Below are positions 10,272-18,427 of a stretch of DNA of 64,000 nt, one piece after another. The position numbers and the translations under genes were made by a program. Position 1 is the first letter of the stretch. Each line of letters starts with the position of its first letter. The notes under the pieces are model-generated. The model made no database searches and was not told where the DNA came from. It worked only from the letters and a program-made list of their open reading frames with translations. Source of the stretch: an uncultured Hyphomonas sp. (lineage in GTDB: Bacteria > Pseudomonadota > Alphaproteobacteria > Caulobacterales > Hyphomonadaceae); contig NZ_OY787457.1 of assembly GCF_963678875.1 (NCBI RefSeq), positions 1-64,000 on the forward strand, given 5' to 3'.

Positions 10272-10686
10272 TCAGAGTCCCATTTTTGCTTTCAGTGCTT
10301 CCGCTGCTGCTGCATCTTCATCTGCTTCTGATGATTCCTCTACCCGAATCTTTTCCATTTCTAATTCTTTTTCTCGTTGTTGTTTCAGTTTTGCAACATC
10401 ATCACCAAATTCTTTTTCGAGTTCCGTAAATTTCACTTTTTCTTCTTCAAAAATACTAATGAGTTCATTAATCTGTTCAATAGAAAGTCGAGGAATAGCT
10501 GTTATTACTCGTTTCTTTTCTTCAAGTGTAAGAGAAATAGACCCTTCCAATAATGTTAAAAAACGCGCCTCATCAAAGGTTGTATTTGGATGAGCTGGAA
10601 TAACGAAAGGAATGTCCTGAATCACTGGCAATAGACGATTGTCTATTATCCTGTTTTCCTGCCGGAATTGTATTGTCGTCCGTCAT
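10272..10686 (-). CDS. Small acidic protein of unknown function, frameshifted
   Basis: The likely start is ATG 10686 (MTDDNTIPAGKQDNR). The frame changes near 10635 and continues DIPFVIPAHPNTTFDEARFL, LEEKKRVITAIPRLSIEQIN and a charged helical tail rich in Glu, Lys and Ala, ending KAKMGL. It has no membrane segment or cysteine. It lies 24 bases after the bL21 gene on the same strand, so it is probably co-transcribed with it. I do not recognise a function. The predicted helices and the neighbour suggest a ribosome- or RNA-associated role, but that is weak inference. Confidence 0.5.
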
Positions 10687-10710
10687 AGTGTTTGAAAAAT
10701 CACGTCGAGC

Positions 10711-11165
10711 CTACTTTTTCTCTGTTGGTTTTGCAACTTTTTTCGCAACCGTCTTTTTTGCTGGCACCTTTGCCGGAGCTTTTTTAGCTACAACTTTTTT
10801 TGCTGCAGGTTTTGTTGCTTCTTTTTTTACTACTGGTTTTGCGGCAGTAGTTCGCACCAATAGATGTAATAGTAATCACTGTGTAATCTTGTCTGTGTCC
10901 GTGTAAACGACGATATCGTTTTCTTGGTTTCATCTTAAACACACGAACCTTTGCTCCACGTATATGTTCAATAACTTTTGCTTCCACTTTCACTCCATCA
11001 AGTAATGGCGTTTCCTATCTGAAAATTTTTTCCATCTTCTTCACTCACAAGAAGTGTATCGAATTTAATTTTCTTTCCTGCTTCCACAGAAAGCTTGTCT
11101 ACTTCAAGTGTATCTCCTACTTTCACAATAGCTTGATGTCCGCCAATTTTTGCAACTGCAATCAT
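10711..11165 (-). CDS. rplU: 50S ribosomal protein bL21 with Lys/Ala-rich C-terminal extension, frameshifted
   Basis: bL21 binds 23S rRNA in the large subunit. The start is ATG 11165 (MIAVAKIGGHQAIVKVGD). The typical C-terminal core is VKVEAKVIEHIRGAKVRVFK followed by KPRKRYRRLHGHRQDYTVI. An extra base near 11008 breaks the frame in the middle. After another shift near 10858 the protein continues about 45 residues as a tail of Lys, Ala, Pro and Val (for example KKVVAKKAPAKVPAKK), ending at TAG 10713-10711. Such a histone-like tail is unusual on bL21. Confidence 0.85.
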
Positions 11166-11283
11166 TTTAAAATGGATTATTTTTTCGTCCTATAGGTCAG
11201 CAATGCTGTTAAAACCCACGGACAGATCGATCGGATTTTGCGGATTTTTTGAAAAATGTCAATATTTTCGTACACTTCAAATA

Positions 11284-11854
11284 ATGATTGGTTTTCTGTC
11301 TGGTACCGTTACTGCTATTTCTCCACAAAAAATTCTTGTACTTACTTCTGGTGGAGTTGGATACAATGTCATTCCAGCTGGATCATTGCTGACGAATGTT
11401 CACGAAGGAGATACTTTTTCTGCTACGATTTTTACAATCGTACGAGAACAGGAAATTACGCTCTATGGATTTGGTTCAGATGTTGAAAAGAATTTATTTG
11501 AAAAACTTATCAACGTCTCTGGAATCGGTCCCAAAACTGCAATTGCAATGGTTTCTACGCCCGTGGAACAATTTCAAAATGCTGTATCACAAGGCGATGT
11601 TGCGTTTTTAACTAAAATTCCTGGTTTAAGGGAAAAAAACAGCAGAACGATTGATTGTTGAATTGCGAGGAAAATTAAATCTCAAAACAGCTGGAACATC
11701 TCATACGACAAAATCAACTGCCGAAACCGAAGCTACTGATGCATTAAAAAACTTAGGATATGATCCAAATACTATCCATGAAATTCTGAGCGATGCTCAC
11801 AAAGACGCCTCTACTGAGGAATTAGTAAAATTCTTTCTTTCAAGTAATGCATAA
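11284..11854 (+). CDS. ruvA: Holliday junction branch migration protein RuvA (left-genome copy), one frameshift
   Basis: RuvA binds four-way DNA junctions and loads RuvB. The start is ATG 11284 (MIGFLSGTVTAISPQKILVL). Domain I ends with ITLYGFGSDVEKNLFEKLI. The helix-hairpin-helix VSGIGPKTAIAMVS is intact. The second hairpin, FLTKIPGLGKKTAERLIVEL, needs removal of one base near 11627. The C-terminal domain that binds RuvB (ATDALKNLGYDPNTIHEIL) is present, and the gene stops at TAA. It is divergent from rplU and followed by yidD. A second, unrelated-looking ruvA is at 33265. Confidence 0.92.
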
Positions 11855-11885
11855 ATATTTCTCTAATTGCGCATCGTAAAATTTA

Positions 11886-12070
11886 ATGGAAATTCTTCAT
11901 TGCCCTTCCCTTGTTTATCGATAAAAAAATTGCACAATTTTTCGTCCTATTAATCCGTGGATATCAAAAAACTTTTTCTCCCCGATCATTCTTGTATTGG
12001 AAAACTGAACCCAACTTCTGGCTGTAAATTTTTTCCTACTTGCTCAGAATACTCGCGTATTTCCCTGGAA
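11886..12070 (+). CDS. yidD: YidD-like membrane insertion factor, 3' truncated at the chimeric junction
   Basis: YidD helps YidC insert proteins into the membrane. With one extra g at about 11889 and one extra c at about 11982 removed, the frame reads MKFFIALPLFIDKKIAQFFV, then LIRGYQKTFSPDHSC, then GCKFFPTCSEYS, the hallmark of the family. The normal continuation (an Ala/Glu helix and further cysteine) is missing because the sequence changes to another genome within about 20 bases. Confidence 0.75.
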
Positions 12071-12080
12071 GGTCGATGCC
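12050..12080. other. Junction between two unrelated genomes (assembly or library chimera)
   Basis: Left of this point the DNA is AT-rich with frameshifted genes; right of it GC-rich with intact genes. YidD loses its C-terminus here, and a trypsin-like protease loses its N-terminus. The exact join cannot be fixed because both frames remain open for a few codons. Confidence 0.85.
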
Positions 12081-12722
12081 CCGAAGGACGGCATTGGCAC
12101 AGCCTTCGCTGTGAACCGGAAAGGGCAGTGGATCACCGCCCGGCATGTGGTCGATGGGTGCGATTCTGTCGGACTGCTCGTGGCGCCCGGCCAGTATGTT
12201 CCGGTGGAGTCCGTCACCCTCGATCCGGACCATGACCTCGCTCTGATCTCCACGGGCCGCAGCCCGAACCCGGTCGAGCTTGATCTGGCGACGCCGCTTC
12301 GCATCGGCAGTACCGGGTATCATGTCGGCTACCCGCAAGGACGGCCGGGCGAAGTTGCAACCAGATTGATGTCCCGGTCCAATCTGATCACGCGTGGCCG
12401 GCTCGAGAATTCCGAACCGATCCTCGCCTGGGCCGAGTTCGGCCGGACCCGCGGTCTCGATGGCACGCTGGGCGGCATCTCGGGCGGCCCGGTGTTCGAT
12501 GCGCAGGGGCGTGTCCGCGGCGTGATCGTGGCGGAGAGTCCGCGCCGGGGCCGTATCTACACAACCGCGCCAGACTCGGTCGAAGCTTTCCTGACCCGCC
12601 TCAATGTCAGTCCGGAAAACGGACCGGCCGAGGCGTTCGATGAAGAAACCTACGGGCCGCGCTCCGACAATGCCAGGCGTCTGTTGCAAGTGGTGAAGGT
12701 AGCCTGCAAGGTAACGCCATGA
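12063..12722 (+). CDS. Trypsin-like serine protease, 5' truncated at the junction
   Basis: This is the catalytic domain of a chymotrypsin-fold peptidase. The triad is readable: His in WITARHVVDG, Asp in LDPDHDLALIS and Ser in GGISGGPVFD. The oxyanion glycine precedes the serine as usual. The frame is open from the seam (KVDAPKDGIGTAFAVN), but the expected signal peptide and start are lost to the join. It overlaps pyrF by 4 bases (ATGA), so both were in one operon in the source genome. Substrate is unknown. Confidence 0.82.
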   Translation, partial: PWKVDAPKDGIGTAFAVNRKGQWITARHVVDGCDSVGLLVAPGQYVPVESVTLDPDHDLALISTGRSPNPVELDLATPLRIGSTGYHVGYPQGRPGEVATRLMSRSNLITRGRLENSEPILAWAEFGRTRGLDGTLGGISGGPVFDAQGRVRGVIVAESPRRGRIYTTAPDSVEAFLTRLNVSPENGPAEAFDEETYGPRSDNARRLLQVVKVACKVTP

Positions 12723-13603
12723 CTTCATTTGCAGATCGTCTGATCGATGCCACCCGCCGGCATGGGCCGCTTTGCGCCGGCGTTGATCCGCATGCGGGGC
12801 GGATACCGGCCCTGTTTGGCGGAGATACGCCGGAAGGCATTGAGGCCTGGGGCCTTGCCATCGTCGGCGCTTGTGAAGGACGCGTCGCGTGCATCAAGCC
12901 GCAGGTAGCCTTGTTCGAACGGCACGGTCCGGACGGCATGAAGGCCCTGCAGAAAGTCGCATCAGCCGCGAAAGAAGCGGGCCTCATCGTCCTGATGGAT
13001 GCCAAGCGCGGCGATATCGGCTCAACCGCTGAAGGCTATGCCGCGGCTTATCTCGGCAAGGATGCGCCGTTCCATTCTGACGCCCTGACCGTGAACCCGT
13101 ATATGGGCCTCGACACGCTGGAGCCTTATGTACGTGAGGGTGAAGCGAACGGGAAGGGGGTGATCGTGCTGGTGCGCACATCCAATCCCGGGTCTGCGGA
13201 CTTCCAGTCGAAGGATCTCGAAGGCGCGCCGCTCTATGCGCGGGTTGGTGAAGCGCTTCAGCCGCTGGCAGAGCGCCTGATGGGCCAGTCCGGATGGTCT
13301 GGCCTGATGATGGTGACCGGTGCGACCGGCCCCGCCGAAGCGCGGGCGATCCGGGCGCTGGCGCCGAAATCACTCTTCCTTGTACCGGGTTATGGCGCGC
13401 AGGGCGCCCCCGCTGCCGACGCAATGGCTGGGTTCGTGAAAGGCCCTGCAGGACTTGAAGGCGGCGTCGTTTCTGCGTCCCGTTCAGTGAACTTCCCGGC
13501 AGGTACGGAAACGGCTGCAGATGTCGAGACATGGACCTCGACCGTCCAGGCCGCGATTGCGGATGCTCAGGCCGACCTGAAAGGTGTCCTGGCTGTGGTG
13601 TGA
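12719..13603 (+). CDS. pyrF: Orotidine 5'-phosphate decarboxylase (subfamily 2)
   Basis: This enzyme performs the last step of UMP synthesis, removing CO2 from OMP. The 294-residue protein carries the active-site motif MDAKRGDIGS (Asp94, Lys96, Asp99). It also has VNPYMGLDTLEPY, a phosphate-binding region near LVPGYGAQG, and SASRSVNFPAG near the end. The length and motifs match the longer bacterial subfamily 2. The gene overlaps the protease by ATGA. A second pyrimidine gene, pyrD, is at 41115. Confidence 0.93.
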   Translation: MTSFADRLIDATRRHGPLCAGVDPHAGRIPALFGGDTPEGIEAWGLAIVGACEGRVACIKPQVALFERHGPDGMKALQKVASAAKEAGLIVLMDAKRGDIGSTAEGYAAAYLGKDAPFHSDALTVNPYMGLDTLEPYVREGEANGKGVIVLVRTSNPGSADFQSKDLEGAPLYARVGEALQPLAERLMGQSGWSGLMMVTGATGPAEARAIRALAPKSLFLVPGYGAQGAPAADAMAGFVKGPAGLEGGVVSASRSVNFPAGTETAADVETWTSTVQAAIADAQADLKGVLAVV

Positions 13604-13720
13604 GGCAAGGTTGATGCCCTTGGGTCACGCCTCGACAAACCTCAATGAGTGACTAGCATTGCGGCCAACAAAGCGGCGGGAAGATCGCTTACGCATAATG
13701 TCGACGGGAGGAACACCGAC

Positions 13721-15871
13721 ATGGCCGCTTGGAGTCGTATTTTTCTGGCAGGATCTGCGCTGGCAATGCTGGCTGCATGTGGTCCAAAGGAAACAGCCCC
13801 TGAACCGGAAGAAAAAGGATTTGCAGCGGTCGACACCGCGCGGATTCAAACGGCGTCAGCCGGGGCCGAATGGCTGACTTATGGCGGTACCTATGACGAG
13901 CAGCGCCACTCGTCGCTGGATGCGGTCAACAAGGACAATGTCGATCAGCTGGGCGTTGCCTGGACGTTTGACCTTGCAACCAATCGTGGTGTGGAAGTCA
14001 CGCCGGTCGTTGTCGATGGCGTGATGTTCGTTACGTCCGCCTGGTCGGTTGTTTACGCGCTGGACGCCAAGACGGGCGAGCTGATTTGGGAACACGATCC
14101 GGATGTCGACCGGGCTGTCGGTGTGAACGCCTGTTGTGACGTCGTGAACCGCGGCGTCGCGGTTTATGACGGGAAGATCTATGTCGGCATCATTGACGGT
14201 CGCCTTCAGGCGCTGGACGCGAAGACGGGCGACCTCGTCTGGGAGAAGGTGACGGTCGACCAGTCCAAGCCCTACACAATCACCGGTGCCCCGCGCGTTG
14301 TGGATGGCAAGGTGCTGATCGGGAATGGCGGCGCGGAACTCGGCGTACGCGGATATATCTCCGCCTATGATGCTGAGACCGGCGACAAGATCTGGCGCTT
14401 CTATACGGTGCCGAACCCGCAGAAGCAGCCGGACGGCGAAGCGTCTGATGGCGCCTTTGAACAGGTTGGCAATGTAACCTGGGGCGATGAAGGCGCCTGG
14501 GTCACCGATGGCGGTGGCGGCACGGTCTGGGATTCGATCGTCTATGACGAAGTGAACGACCAGATCATTTTCGGCGTTGGCAATGGATCGCCATGGAACC
14601 GGACGTTCCGCGACCCGTCCGGCGGGGACAATCTCTTCCTGTCGTCCATCGTCGCGGTCGATGTGAACACCGGCGAATACAAGTGGCACTTCCAGACCAC
14701 GCCCGGCGACAACTGGGACTATACCGCCACGCAGACGATCATCCTGGCTGAGCTGCCGCTCGGGCCGGACGGCGCAAGCCGCCGGGTCGCCATGCAGGCA
14801 CCGAAGAATGGTTTCTTCTATGTGATCGACGCGGCCACGGGCGAGTTCATTTCCGGCGACGCCTTCGGACCGATGAACTGGGCGACCGGTCTCGACGAGA
14901 ACGGGCGGCCGATCGAGATCGCCGAGGCACGCTATGGCAAGGAACCTTACCAGCAGCTGCCGGGTCCGCTCGGTGCACACAACTGGCATCCGATGGCCTA
15001 CAATCCGGACCTCGCGCTGGCCTATATTCCGGCTCAGGAAATTCCGCAGGCCTACGCCGAAGACCCGCTGTTCTTCTCCAAGGATACCGCGTGGAACACA
15101 GGTGCCGACTTTGCTGCCGGTGTGCCGCCGATTGCACCGCCGGAAGTGGCCAAGTTCCTGCGCTCGACCCTGAAGGGTCGCCTGATCGCCTGGGATCCTG
15201 TAGCCCGCGCGCCGCGCTGGACTGTAGAGCATGGCAACGCCTGGAATGGCGGCGTGCTGTCGACTGCTGGCGGCCTGGTCTTCCAGGGCAAGCTGAACGG
15301 CCATTTCGTGGCGTATGACGCTGCCACCGGTGAGGCACTGTGGGACTACAATGTGAAGTCCGGCGCCGGCGCCGGACCGGGCACCTACATGATTGATGGC
15401 GAACAGTATGTGACCATTGCCACCGGCTGGGGCAGCGCATTCGCCCTGGCGGCCGGCTTTGCCTATGACGACAAAGTACCGTCGACCGTCGGCAAAGTGG
15501 TGACTTTCAAACTGGGCAGCACAGGTGAGATTGCCGATGCAGACCTGACGCCGATTGATCGCACACCGAAAGCGGAATCATTCGGAACGGAAGCTCAGCT
15601 TGCGGAAGGCGTTGTCGATTTTTCCCGCAACTGTGCGGTCTGTCACGGCCCGCTGGCCGTCAGCTCCGGTGTGCTGCCGGACCTGCGCTGGTCGGCCATC
15701 TCGGCGGATCCTGAAGCCTGGAAGGGTGTCGTTCTGGACGGGCACTTCTCAGCCAATGGCATGGTCTCGTTTGCTGAATATCTCAGCGAGGAAAATGTCG
15801 AAGCGATCCGGGCCTATGTCCTGGCGCAGGCTCATGCAGCTGTTGCGGCAGACGGTGACGGGGCGGAGTAA
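13721..15871 (+). CDS. PQQ-dependent quinohaemoprotein alcohol dehydrogenase, lipoprotein
   Basis: It oxidises alcohols in the periplasm with pyrroloquinoline quinone and passes electrons through a fused cytochrome c domain. I chose ATG 13721 because GGGAGGAA lies just upstream and the protein then begins MAAWSRIFLAGSALAMLAAC, a lipoprotein signal. Longer starts lack this. The propeller carries the adjacent cysteine pair at residues 138-139 (NACCDVV) and the catalytic Asp region GDNWDYTA. The C-terminal CAVCH haem site is at residues 638-642, with a likely Met ligand in SANGMVSFAEY. It is 716 residues, the normal length for this type of enzyme. No pqq biosynthesis genes are nearby. Confidence 0.9.
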   Translation: MAAWSRIFLAGSALAMLAACGPKETAPEPEEKGFAAVDTARIQTASAGAEWLTYGGTYDEQRHSSLDAVNKDNVDQLGVAWTFDLATNRGVEVTPVVVDGVMFVTSAWSVVYALDAKTGELIWEHDPDVDRAVGVNACCDVVNRGVAVYDGKIYVGIIDGRLQALDAKTGDLVWEKVTVDQSKPYTITGAPRVVDGKVLIGNGGAELGVRGYISAYDAETGDKIWRFYTVPNPQKQPDGEASDGAFEQVGNVTWGDEGAWVTDGGGGTVWDSIVYDEVNDQIIFGVGNGSPWNRTFRDPSGGDNLFLSSIVAVDVNTGEYKWHFQTTPGDNWDYTATQTIILAELPLGPDGASRRVAMQAPKNGFFYVIDAATGEFISGDAFGPMNWATGLDENGRPIEIAEARYGKEPYQQLPGPLGAHNWHPMAYNPDLALAYIPAQEIPQAYAEDPLFFSKDTAWNTGADFAAGVPPIAPPEVAKFLRSTLKGRLIAWDPVARAPRWTVEHGNAWNGGVLSTAGGLVFQGKLNGHFVAYDAATGEALWDYNVKSGAGAGPGTYMIDGEQYVTIATGWGSAFALAAGFAYDDKVPSTVGKVVTFKLGSTGEIADADLTPIDRTPKAESFGTEAQLAEGVVDFSRNCAVCHGPLAVSSGVLPDLRWSAISADPEAWKGVVLDGHFSANGMVSFAEYLSEENVEAIRAYVLAQAHAAVAADGDGAE

Positions 15872-15896
15872 GCCCCGCCTTCCACCGACGAATCCA

Positions 15897-15930
15897 GTAG
15901 CGCGGCCCGATGGGCCGCGTTACTGTTTCT
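15897..15930 (+). terminator. Strong hairpin ending next to the following start codon
   Basis: GTAGCGCGGCCC (15897-15908) pairs with GGGCCGCGTTAC (15912-15923) with a single G-U pair and a 3-base loop. TGTTTCT follows. It is 25 bases past the alcohol dehydrogenase stop, as for a terminator. It ends 3 bases before the ATG at 15933. Confidence 0.65.
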
Positions 15931-15932
15931 GA

Positions 15933-16472
15933 ATGCATATCTTGCTGTTCTTCCTGAGCGTGTTGGTGGCGATCGGTGTGTGGTCCTGGCGTATCCGCAT
16001 GGCGCGCGAAGGCTTGCGTGAGGCGGGCAAGATCGCGAAGACGGCGATCAACATGCCGCGCAAACTGGCATTCAGGTACAGGGCAGGACAGGGCGGTCTC
16101 AGCCTGATCGAAGATCCTCGCGAAGCCGCCGCGATCATGATGATGGAAGTAGCCCGCGCGCGTGGCGGCCCGCTGACGGAGCGTCAGACGGCGTCGATCG
16201 ACAGCGAGATCATGCATCATTTCAAATTCAGCAAGGACGAGGCCGATGCCCTGACGGCGCATGCTGCCTGGGTCACGAATTCAGCGCCGCCCCCGGGAGA
16301 AACCATGCGCAAGCTGAGCCAGCTGATCGTCTCTTCCTCCGTGCTCGGTCCAAAGGAAATCGTCGATCTGGATGCCATGCTGGTCTCGGTGTCAGAAGCC
16401 GAGGGGCTGCCCACGCGCGACCAGTTGGCGCTGTTGCAGGTTTACCGCGACAAGGCCGGCCTGAAGACCTGA
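15933..16472 (+). CDS. Membrane-anchored protein with TerB-like domain
   Basis: The 179-residue protein begins with one hydrophobic segment (MHILLFFLSVLVAIGVWSW), then a basic linker. A helical domain from about residue 60 resembles TerB/tellurite-resistance-like domains (EAAAIMMMEVARARGGPLT and YRDKAGLKT at the end). Such domains bind metal or act as signalling modules; the role here is unknown. There is no Shine-Dalgarno sequence, because the upstream hairpin abuts the start. A later start would lose the anchor. Confidence 0.55.
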   Translation: MHILLFFLSVLVAIGVWSWRIRMAREGLREAGKIAKTAINMPRKLAFRYRAGQGGLSLIEDPREAAAIMMMEVARARGGPLTERQTASIDSEIMHHFKFSKDEADALTAHAAWVTNSAPPPGETMRKLSQLIVSSSVLGPKEIVDLDAMLVSVSEAEGLPTRDQLALLQVYRDKAGLKT

Positions 16473-16508
16473 GTTGCGTCGCTTCCGATCTGGCCCTAGG
16501 GCAATTCC

Positions 16509-17336
16509 ATGACTGCGACGACTCTGCCTTCTGCTTACCGGTCCAAAGTGCTCAACGAGACCTGGACCAATTTTTCGGTCCTGCGCCATGGCGCGTTCGA
16601 TGGCGTACTGGTCACCTCGAAGAATTCCGGCACGCACTGGCTGAAATACATGTTGGCGGTCGCGCTGGCGGAAACCTACGGAATCGAGCCGCCGAAGTAT
16701 TTTTCTGAAAATGCTGTGCGGCCCTATATTGGCTGGCCGAAAGATGCGCCGGTCTTTCCGCAGCTGCCCCGGCTTGCCTTCAGCCACACCATTCCACACC
16801 GGCTGGCGGATTGGGGTTGGGCGCGCAGCATGGCCAGCTTGCCGCCCTATGTGCTGGCGGTGCGCCACCCGATGTCGATCCTGGCGAGCCACCACGCCAA
16901 ATGGGAATATGACATCAAGGTCGACTGGCTGACCTATCTGGAAGGTGACCCGGCCGGGTCACGATACCGCTGCGATCTCTACTGGCTTGCCCGGTTCTGG
17001 AACCGCTGGGGCGATGTCCTGGCCCGCCATGGCGAGTCCATTCTGGTGGTCCACTACGAGGACACGCTGAAGGACCCGCGAAAGATCCTGGAAGCGGTGG
17101 ACCGGCACTGGAACCTGAAGCTCACCCCGGCCGCGATCGATGCGGCCCTGAAGGCCGGGACGAAAGACGCGATGGCGGAAAAGGTCGACCCGGAAGCCGA
17201 GCCGAACGTCCTGCAGAACCGGAAGACCAGCCTGTCGGACCTGTTCTCAGGCGAGGCGCTCGAGATCTACCAGCGCAAGACCGGTGAGCTGTTCCGCCAC
17301 GATCTGGGGTATGACCTGCTCAGCCTTCCGGCTTGA
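16509..17336 (+). CDS. Sulfotransferase family protein
   Basis: These enzymes transfer sulfate from PAPS to an acceptor. The 5'-phosphosulfate loop is TSKNSGTHWLKYML, near residue 37. The 3'-phosphate site is VRHPMSILASHH. A later LVVHYEDTLKDPRKIL fits the usual pattern. It is 275 residues with no signal peptide, so it is cytoplasmic. Its substrate (lipid, sugar or small phenol) cannot be told. It converges with the GST gene and overlaps it by 17 bases. Confidence 0.8.
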   Translation: MTATTLPSAYRSKVLNETWTNFSVLRHGAFDGVLVTSKNSGTHWLKYMLAVALAETYGIEPPKYFSENAVRPYIGWPKDAPVFPQLPRLAFSHTIPHRLADWGWARSMASLPPYVLAVRHPMSILASHHAKWEYDIKVDWLTYLEGDPAGSRYRCDLYWLARFWNRWGDVLARHGESILVVHYEDTLKDPRKILEAVDRHWNLKLTPAAIDAALKAGTKDAMAEKVDPEAEPNVLQNRKTSLSDLFSGEALEIYQRKTGELFRHDLGYDLLSLPA

Positions 17337-18000
17337 GAAACCCGCTGGATCGTCCGTCCGGGCCGTATTTGATCCACCAGGGTTCTGCCTTTGCCTGTTC
17401 TTCCAGTTTCAGGAAGTCCGGGTCTGACAGGACGGCTGCGGAATAATCCGCAGCCGCGCCGCTGAGCGGCAGGCCATAGGTCCGGAACCTTGTGACGACC
17501 GGCAGGTAGAAAGCATCCGCCGCGCTCCATTTGCCGAACAGGAATGGCCCGCTCCGGCCAAACTCGCCCCGCAGGCCGCTCCACAATTCCTGGATGCGGT
17601 CGATATCGGCGGCGAGCTTGTCGGTCATTTCGGGCGGCAATTCGCGGCCCCTGATATCCATCGGACATTTGCCGCGCAGTTCCGGGAAGCCTGCATGCAT
17701 CTCACTGGCAGCGGCGCGGGCCACGGCGCGCGCCGCCGGGTCTTCCGGCCAGACATCGCCGGGCGGTGCCCATTCCGCGATCCATTCTGTAATCGCGAGA
17801 CTTTCCCAGACAGTCTGGTTGTCCCAGATCAGGAGCGGCACTTTTGCCGTCGGGCTTATTTCCTTCAGGCGGGCCGTGGTTTCCGGAAAATCCAGCGGCA
17901 CGATGATTTCTTCCACCGGCAGGCCCACTTTCCGGGCCACCATGAGCGGGCGGATCGACCAGCTCGAATAGTTGAGGTTCCCGAGGATCAGGCGTCTCAT
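17320..18000 (-). CDS. Glutathione S-transferase family protein
   Basis: This 226-residue protein has an N-terminal thioredoxin-like domain (LNYSSWSIRPLMVARKVGL) and SPTAKVPLLIWDNQTVWES, the cis-Pro and Ser-binding loop. A helical C-terminal domain follows, with FGKWSAADAFYLPVVTRF. The SSWS serine in the first loop is the expected catalytic position for this group. It overlaps the YciI-like gene upstream by 4 bases (ATGA), so both form an operon. Confidence 0.83.
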   Translation of the reverse strand: MRRLILGNLNYSSWSIRPLMVARKVGLPVEEIIVPLDFPETTARLKEISPTAKVPLLIWDNQTVWESLAITEWIAEWAPPGDVWPEDPAARAVARAAASEMHAGFPELRGKCPMDIRGRELPPEMTDKLAADIDRIQELWSGLRGEFGRSGPFLFGKWSAADAFYLPVVTRFRTYGLPLSGAAADYSAAVLSDPDFLKLEEQAKAEPWWIKYGPDGRSSGFLKPEG

Positions 18001-18293
18001 GTGGGTTTGCCTTCACCGATGGCCCAACGCGTTTCATGGATGTGGACGTGACCGAAGACGCCTCCGGTGACATACGGGTCCTGTGCGTGGATTGCCTTTG
18101 CCGCCTCGAGATCATCCGCTTCGATCAGGAAAAGAGAGCCGACCATGTTGCCGCTGTCATCCAGCAGCGGTCCGGCCATGCGGACACAAGACCCAAGGCC
18201 TGCAGCCCATGCGAGATGGTCGGGCCGGGCTTTGGCGCGGGCTTCGGCGCCGCCTTCGGTTTTGTCGAGGCAGTGCAGGCAGAAGAGGGGCAT
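17997..18293 (-). CDS. YciI-like protein
   Basis: The 98-residue protein has the YCII domain pattern: the His in RPDHLAW and the Asp in HAQDPYVTGGVF, which form the suspected active site. The catalytic role of this family is not established. It is co-directional with and overlaps GST. The region from 18294 to 18427 between it and the divergent TetR gene probably holds promoters for both. Confidence 0.8.
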   Translation of the reverse strand: MPLFCLHCLDKTEGGAEARAKARPDHLAWAAGLGSCVRMAGPLLDDSGNMVGSLFLIEADDLEAAKAIHAQDPYVTGGVFGHVHIHETRWAIGEGKPT

Positions 18294-18427
18294 CGGTCAA
18301 CTCCATCCAGATTTCCGGTGAACGCTATCGCACAGCCGGTCATGGCTGCCTATGGCCTCCGCGACAGATTCTGTGCCGCCTGAATGAATCATTGATCCTT
18401 CAGTATTTCCCGGTATGGTCCGGCCCC

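Noticed and set aside
1..12070. Recoded UGA (Gly or Trp) as in Gracilibacteria or SR1, suggested by many internal TGA codons
   Set aside because: Each TGA I examined ends a frame that continues in another frame, so an indel explains it. Glycine is written GGA throughout, Trp as TGG with tRNA-Trp(CCA), and several genes end naturally at TGA.
1..12070. A pseudogene-rich decaying genome
   Set aside because: The breaks are single inserted bases in essential genes such as metK, rplU and ruvA, and the correct frame resumes at once. Sequencing error is more likely.
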